From Reyranella sp. (GTDB lineage: Bacteria > Pseudomonadota > Alphaproteobacteria > Reyranellales > Reyranellaceae): a DNA stretch of 8,616 bases. Below, one piece after another: positions 5,631 to 8,616 of this stretch. A program made the position numbers and the translations under genes. The notes below the pieces were generated by a model, which saw only the letters and a program-made list of their open reading frames with translations, had not been told where the DNA came from and did not search any database. The first letter of the stretch is position 1, and each line of letters opens with the position of its first letter. The stretch covers positions 1 through 8,616 of the forward strand of contig JADHLS010000184.1 in the NCBI GenBank assembly GCA_016780605.1, in the 5' to 3' direction.

Positions 5631-5786
5631 ATGAGCAGACCACCGCGCGAGCCCGAGCCCGCACCGCCGCCGCCGGGCAAGACCGACCCGATCCCGCCCG
5701 AACTGCCCCAACCCGGCGGTCCCGAGGACGTGCCGCCAGCCCCGTCTCACCCGACCGGCCCGCCGCAGCCGGTTGCGAAACCGTAA
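5631..5786 (+). CDS. Small proline-rich low-complexity protein
   Basis: A 51-residue protein from ATG 5631 to TAA 5784-5786. GGAGG at 5621-5625, five bases before the start, is an excellent ribosome binding site. Proline makes up 22 of 51 residues (MSRPPREPEPAPPPPGK at the start, PQPVAKP at the end), with no hydrophobic segment; it should be an extended, disordered polypeptide. The frame is confirmed only by the RBS and absence of stops, since composition this skewed gives no domain. The start lies only 12 bases after the terminator T-tract, which leaves no room for a conventional promoter in between, so expression would need read-through or a promoter upstream of the hairpin. It resembles its Gln-rich neighbour in size and disorder. 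Function unknown. Confidence 0.6.
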   Translation: MSRPPREPEPAPPPPGKTDPIPPELPQPGGPEDVPPAPSHPTGPPQPVAKP

Positions 5787-5801
5787 CCAGGTCGCGAAGC
5801 G

Positions 5802-5828
5802 TTGACTTGTCGTCGGTCCAGGTACGTT
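5802..5828 (+). promoter_or_regulatory. Possible promoter of the DoxX gene
   Basis: TTGACT (5802-5807) is a good -35 match; TACGTT (5823-5828) is a weak -10 at a short 15-base spacing, leaving about 40 bases to the DoxX start. The region carries no gene and follows a terminator and a small gene, so a promoter is expected here, but the match is imperfect. Confidence 0.28.
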
Positions 5829-5868
5829 TCATGAATGGGTTCATCGAGAAACCAAGTGGGAGACAAAG

Positions 5869-6267
5869 ATGAACCTCGATGCACTTGCGACCAGCTGGGC
5901 GCCACGCCTGCTCAGCATCTTGCGCATCATGTCTGGCCTGCTGCTGCTGCAGCACGGCACCGGCAAGCTGCTCAAATTTCCAGCCGGGGTAGTGCCGCCA
6001 ACCTTCAATCTGAACTCGTGGCCGGGCTACGCCGGTTACATCGAGCTCGTCTGCGGCATCCTGCTGGTGCTCGGACTGTTCAGCCGCCCCGCCGCCTTCA
6101 TCGCTTCGGGCATGACGGCTGTCGCCTATTTCATGGCGCACGCGCCGCAGGGCTTCTTTCCGATTCTCAACCGGGGCGAGCTCGCCGTGCTCTATTGCTT
6201 CGTATTCTTGTACCTTGCAGCGGCAGGCCCCGGCCCGTGGAGCCTGGACGCACTGCGAAAGAAGTAG
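5869..6267 (+). CDS. DoxX-family four-helix membrane protein
   Basis: A 132-residue inner-membrane protein. Four hydrophobic helices lie near residues 13-30, 53-70, 75-93 and 102-120. Family landmarks are the LRIMSGLLLLQHGTGKL segment in and after helix 1, YIELVCGILLVLGLFSRPAAFIAS across helices 2-3, and the highly typical NRGELAVLYCFVFLYLAAAG segment with PGPWSLDAL at the end. Length is normal for DoxX. The family was named after the small subunit of an archaeal thiosulfate:quinone oxidoreductase, but most bacterial members have no assigned reaction; some are linked to oxidative or redox stress at the membrane. The ATG has a GGGAGA site five bases upstream (5858-5863). A hairpin follows 37 bases after the stop, so it may be a single-gene unit. 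Confidence 0.93.
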   Translation: MNLDALATSWAPRLLSILRIMSGLLLLQHGTGKLLKFPAGVVPPTFNLNSWPGYAGYIELVCGILLVLGLFSRPAAFIASGMTAVAYFMAHAPQGFFPILNRGELAVLYCFVFLYLAAAGPGPWSLDALRKK

Positions 6268-6269
6268 CC

Positions 6270-6298
6270 CCTAACGGCGCTTCATTTGGACTGTTAGG
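6270..6298. other. Inverted repeat after the DoxX gene
   Basis: CCTAAC (6270-6275) and GTTAGG (6293-6298) are perfect inverted arms separated by 17 bases, between the DoxX stop and the GC-rich hairpin. It could be an operator or long-loop hairpin in the region that must also hold the promoter of the downstream receptor operon. Six-base arms are weak evidence. Confidence 0.25.
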
Positions 6299-6304
6299 AT
6301 GACG

Positions 6305-6330
6305 GACGGCCGCGCTCAGCGGCCGTCTTG
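6305..6330 (+). terminator. GC-rich hairpin, probable terminator after DoxX or leader attenuator of the next operon
   Basis: GACGGCCGC (6305-6313) and GCGGCCGTC (6319-6327) form a perfect nine-pair stem with a five-base loop, followed by TTGTTGTG, a poor but T-rich tail. It ends 31 bases before the GTG of the second Bug gene, so it lies in that gene's leader if the promoter is upstream. Confidence 0.65.
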
Positions 6331-6346
6331 TTGTGTGAAAGAGTCC

Positions 6347-6352
6347 AGGAGG
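6347..6352 (+). promoter_or_regulatory. Ribosome binding site that decides a GTG start
   Basis: AGGAGG lies six bases before GTG 6359. The longest open frame begins at ATG 6299, but that start would translate through the hairpin at 6305-6327 and add 20 residues in front of the export signal, with no RBS of its own. Confidence 0.85.
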
Positions 6353-6358
6353 CAGATC

Positions 6359-7327
6359 GTGCTGAAGCGTCGCCAGTTCACGGCTCTTGCCGGCACCACT
6401 GCGTTCGGCGCCCCGATGCTCGGCCGCGCGCAGGCGCGCTGGAAGCCGGAGAAGCCGATCACGATCTACAATCCCTTCGCTGCGGGTGGCGTCACCGACG
6501 TGCACATCCGCATGCTGGGCGAGACGGTGACCAAGCTGTTGGGCCAGCAGGTCATCGTCGACGTCAAGGCGGGCGCCGCCGGCACGCTGGCGCCCGCCAT
6601 GCTGCTGAACGCCAAGCCCGATGGCCAGACGCTTGCCTGCATGAGCATCAACAGCCTGCGCTATCCGCACTACCAGAAGACCAACTGGGATCCGCTCAAG
6701 GACTTCACCTATGTCTGTGGCCTCTCGGGCTACACGCTGGGCATCGTCGTGAAGTCCAACGCGCCGTGGCAGACGCTCGACCAGTTGGTCGCCGCCGGCA
6801 AGAAGGAGCCCGAAAAGTTCAACTACGGCACGTCGGGCGTGGGCGGCACCGGCCAGCTCATGATGATCGAGGTCGAACAGGCGACCGGCTCCCGATTCAC
6901 TCACGTGCCCTACAAGGGCGGCGCGGAATGGATGCAGGCGCTGCTGAGCGAGCAGGTGCATTTCCTGGCCGACGCCGCGCAATGGGCGCCGTTCGTCGAC
7001 AACGGCCAGTGCCGCATCCTCGCCATGGCGACCGAGCAGCGCATTGCCAAGTACAGGGATGCACCGACCCTAATCGAGCGCGGCATCAACGTCGTGGGCC
7101 AAAGCCCCTACGGCATCGTCGGGCCAAAGGGCATGGCGCCGGAAATCGCCGAAGCGATCTACGTCGCCTTCAAGGAGGCTATGGGCGATCCCAAGGTCAA
7201 CGCCTACCTGGAGCAGTTCCTCCAGCTGCCGTGGTACAAGAGCCCGGCCGAGTACCGCGCGTTCGCCGAAAAGTACTATGTCGACGTGAAGCCGCTGCTG
7301 ATCAAGGCGGGGCTGGCACAGGGTTAG
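6359..7327 (+). CDS. Bug/TctC-family periplasmic receptor (second copy), twin-arginine leader
   Basis: A 322-residue protein from GTG 6359, the same length as the first Bug copy in the window. The N-terminus MLKRRQFTALAG has a twin-arginine motif (Arg4-Arg5, Phe7) followed by a mildly hydrophobic stretch and an AQA-like cleavage site near residue 26, so Tat export is likely. Family landmarks follow: KPITIYNPFAAGGVTD (residues 32-47), VKAGAAGTLAPA, PDGQTL, FNYGTSGVGGTG, HVPYKGGAEWMQALLSEQVHFLAD, and a C-terminal KYYVDVKPLLIKAGL. The usual PPGG is AAGG here, and pocket segments differ from the first copy (for example ADAAQWAPFVDNGQ), so the ligand probably differs. It leads a tight gene set: the first Lin0512 gene begins 15 bases after its stop, which suggests the receptor collects the substrate of that pathway. 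No TctAB genes are present. Confidence 0.92.
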   Translation: MLKRRQFTALAGTTAFGAPMLGRAQARWKPEKPITIYNPFAAGGVTDVHIRMLGETVTKLLGQQVIVDVKAGAAGTLAPAMLLNAKPDGQTLACMSINSLRYPHYQKTNWDPLKDFTYVCGLSGYTLGIVVKSNAPWQTLDQLVAAGKKEPEKFNYGTSGVGGTGQLMMIEVEQATGSRFTHVPYKGGAEWMQALLSEQVHFLADAAQWAPFVDNGQCRILAMATEQRIAKYRDAPTLIERGINVVGQSPYGIVGPKGMAPEIAEAIYVAFKEAMGDPKVNAYLEQFLQLPWYKSPAEYRAFAEKYYVDVKPLLIKAGLAQG

Positions 7328-7342
7328 AGGGAGACAAATACC

Positions 7343-7681
7343 ATGGCGTTGAAACGAGTGGCCCTCGAGATCGGCATGGGCACCGACATCCGCGGCGGTG
7401 ACTATACCAAGGCCGCGGTCCGCGCCCTGCGCGATGCGCTGTGGCACAACTCGCTCACCGTGGCGACGGCGGTCGGCAAGTCGAGCGACGACATGCAGGT
7501 CGAGGTGCTGATCGGCGTGCCCAAGCCCGACCTGGTCAACACCAAGCAGGTGCTGGCCGTGCTGCCGCACGGCACCGGCACGGTAAAGGTGGTCGAGGGC
7601 GGCCTGGAGATCCCCAACGAAGCGGGCACCGACAAGACGGTGATCGCCCAGGCCGCCGCCGTCGTGCGGCTCGATCTCTGA
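7343..7681 (+). CDS. Lin0512-family protein (first of two tandem paralogues)
   Basis: A 112-residue soluble protein with a GGGAG site (7329-7333) before ATG 7343. It matches the Lin0512 family of conserved hypothetical proteins: KRVALEIGMGTD, GGDYTKAAVRALRDALWHNSL (the family signature G.D.TKAA.RA...A...NSL), a VEVLIGVPKPD strand, LPHGTGTVKVVEGGLEIP, and a closing VIAQAAAVVRLDL. No reaction is established for the family to my knowledge. Conserved Asp, Lys, His and Gly positions could form a site at a subunit interface, but that is inference. The stop TGA (7679-7681) shares its last base with the RBS of the next gene, so the two are almost certainly cotranslated. About half the positions match the next protein by eye, which points to an old duplication and perhaps a hetero-oligomer. 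Confidence 0.9.
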   Translation: MALKRVALEIGMGTDIRGGDYTKAAVRALRDALWHNSLTVATAVGKSSDDMQVEVLIGVPKPDLVNTKQVLAVLPHGTGTVKVVEGGLEIPNEAGTDKTVIAQAAAVVRLDL

Positions 7682-7691
7682 GGAGACAACC

Positions 7692-8036
7692 ATGCCAGCC
7701 AAACGCGTCATCCTCGAGCTCGGCACCGGCAACGACCTGCACGGCGGCGACTACACCAAGGCCGCCCTGCGCGCGGTGCAGGATGCGCTGCACCACAGCT
7801 CGCTCGCCATGATCCGCAGCCTCAAGGTCAACCCCAAGACCGGCATGTTCGTCGACGTCACGATCGGCGTGCAGCAGCCCGACAAGGTCGATCTGGAGAA
7901 GGTGCGGACGTCGCTGCCGCACGGCATCGTCACGGTGAAGGCGGTGAAGGGCGGGCTCGACATTCCCGATCCGGAGAACAATGACCCGGCGGTGATCGCG
8001 AGCGCCGCGGTCTCAGTGCGGCTGGAGCTGCCGTAA
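7692..8036 (+). CDS. Lin0512-family protein (second of two tandem paralogues)
   Basis: A 114-residue soluble protein with AGGAG (7681-7685) six bases before ATG 7692. It has the same architecture as its upstream neighbour: KRVILELGTGND, GGDYTKAALRAVQDALHHSSL, VDVTIGVQQPDKVD, LPHGIVTVKAVKGGLDIP and a closing VIASAAVSVRLEL. Shared residues cluster in the GGDYTKAA segment, the LPHG turn and the GGL.IP segment, while the middle region (ATAVGKSSDD versus IRSLKVNPKTG) differs and is two residues longer here. HNSL of the first copy is HSSL here. The division into conserved core and variable middle fits two subunits of one complex, but two enzymes with different specificities would look the same. The MetE-like gene starts 25 bases after its stop, in the same direction. 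Confidence 0.9.
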   Translation: MPAKRVILELGTGNDLHGGDYTKAALRAVQDALHHSSLAMIRSLKVNPKTGMFVDVTIGVQQPDKVDLEKVRTSLPHGIVTVKAVKGGLDIPDPENNDPAVIASAAVSVRLELP

Positions 8037-8061
8037 CGCTGCTGAGAAGACGGAGGCAGAC

Positions 8062-8616
8062 ATGCGCCGCAGCGACGATCGCATTCTCACCACCCACGTC
8101 GGCAGCCTGCCGCGCAACGCGGTGCTGACCGATCTCCTGATCCGCGACGAGGACGGACAGGCGATCGACCGCGCCGAGCTCAGGCGGCAGAGCGAAAGTG
8201 CGGTGCGCTACGTCGTCGACAAGCAGATGGCAAGCGGCATCGACATCGTGAATGACGGCGAGCAGCCGCGCGTCGGCTTCCAGACCTACGTCGCTCAGCG
8301 CATGCAGGGCTTCGGCGGCGAATCCAAGCGGCCGCGTCCGCGCGACTACACCGACTTCCCGACCCTGCTGGCGCAGCTTCCCCACCGCTATCCGCGGCGC
8401 GCCAAGGTCTCGAACGCGCCCCAGGCGATCGCCGATGTCCGCTATGAGGACCTCGCCCCGGCCGAGGACGAAATCCGCATGTTTCGTGCCGCTCTCGACA
8501 AGCTGCCGTCGGCGCCGCTCGGCACTTTCATGACCGCGGCCTCGCCCGGGATCATCGCAACGACGCTGTTGAACGCCCATTACGACAGCCACGAAGCCTA
8601 TGTGTTCGCCCTGGCG
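8062..8616 (+). CDS. MetE-like protein (cobalamin-independent methionine synthase family), N-terminal part, cut by window end
   Basis: The first 185 residues, open to the last base of the window. ATG 8062 has GGAGG at 8052-8056, five bases upstream. RILTTHVGSLPR (residues 7-18) is the N-terminal signature of stand-alone MetE C-terminal-domain-like proteins of the UROD/MetE superfamily; IDIVNDGEQPR (60-70) supplies the conserved D-G-E turn after the first barrel strands, and FMTAASPGII is a later barrel strand. Members include methionine synthases acting on small methyl donors, epoxyalkane:coenzyme M transferase, and many uncharacterised proteins of about 360-390 residues, usually with a zinc-bound thiol-activating site. 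The zinc ligands lie in the missing C-terminal half, so methyltransferase activity cannot be confirmed here. Position at the end of a receptor-Lin0512-Lin0512 set suggests catabolic use, not methionine synthesis. Confidence 0.85.
   Translation, partial: MRRSDDRILTTHVGSLPRNAVLTDLLIRDEDGQAIDRAELRRQSESAVRYVVDKQMASGIDIVNDGEQPRVGFQTYVAQRMQGFGGESKRPRPRDYTDFPTLLAQLPHRYPRRAKVSNAPQAIADVRYEDLAPAEDEIRMFRAALDKLPSAPLGTFMTAASPGIIATTLLNAHYDSHEAYVFALA

Noticed and set aside
5214..5750. Leftward 178-residue frame with a long Leu/Val-rich stretch that looks like membrane helices
   Set aside because: The hydrophobic run is the antisense reading of the CAG/CAA-rich Gln gene (CTG = Leu). No RBS, it crosses a terminator and overlaps the end of the Bug gene.
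4948..6141. Leftward 397-residue open frame
   Set aside because: Antisense to the first Bug gene, both small genes and DoxX, and runs through a terminator; no domain seen.
6299..6358. ATG start of the second Bug gene at 6299
   Set aside because: No RBS, translates through a nine-pair hairpin and places 20 residues ahead of the twin-arginine signal; GTG 6359 with AGGAGG fits better and gives the normal family length.
6328..7401. Rightward 357-residue frame overlapping the second Bug gene
   Set aside because: A +1/+2 shadow, rich in Arg, Gly and His; the Bug frame has family motifs throughout.
7343..8036. Direct DNA repeat between the two Lin0512 genes as a mobile or recombination repeat
   Set aside because: Similarity follows the conserved protein segments with many third-position changes, as expected of diverged paralogues.
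1..8616. CRISPR array, insertion sequence, tRNA or phage genes
   Set aside because: No regularly spaced repeats, transposase motifs, tRNA-like cloverleaf or phage proteins seen on either strand by eye.

Overview
The window is high-GC DNA with strong G/C preference at third codon positions, purine-rich Shine-Dalgarno sites and short intergenic gaps. The gene content (two Bug/TctC solute receptors without their membrane partners, an NMT1-like ABC receptor, Lin0512-family proteins, DoxX) suggests a free-living alphaproteobacterium of the Rhizobiales/Rhodospirillales kind, for example Reyranella- or Bradyrhizobium-like. This is inferred from gene style; there is no rRNA or marker gene. I see no IS element, tRNA, rRNA, CRISPR array or phage gene, and no gene-free stretch longer than about 100 bases.

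Left part (1-2129): the C-terminal end of an NMT1/THI5-like ABC substrate-binding protein runs rightward. It overlaps by 11 bp, tail to tail, with a leftward secreted histidine acid phosphatase of the AppA/Agp (phytase/glucose-1-phosphatase) type. Upstream of the phosphatase is a 13-bp tandem repeat that reaches the stop codon of a leftward 99-residue BON-like protein.

Middle (2130-5310): a short divergent intergenic region leads into a rightward pair, a 125-residue STAS/SpoIIAA-like protein and a seven-helix membrane protein that resembles the sensor half of a diguanylate cyclase but has no GGDEF domain. Next come an exported 307-residue protein of unknown function and a Bug/TctC periplasmic receptor.

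Right-middle (5311-6327): two very small low-complexity proteins, one 42% Gln and one 43% Pro, are separated by a textbook intrinsic terminator. A four-helix DoxX membrane protein follows, ending at a GC-rich hairpin.

Right end (6328-8616): a tight co-directional set with gaps of 10-25 bp contains a second Bug/TctC receptor (GTG start, twin-arginine leader), two tandem Lin0512-family paralogues, and the N-terminal 185 residues of a MetE-like (cobalamin-independent methionine synthase family) protein cut by the window edge. This looks like an uptake-plus-metabolism module for an unidentified small acid or methylated compound. It is the most promising candidate here for an undescribed pathway.
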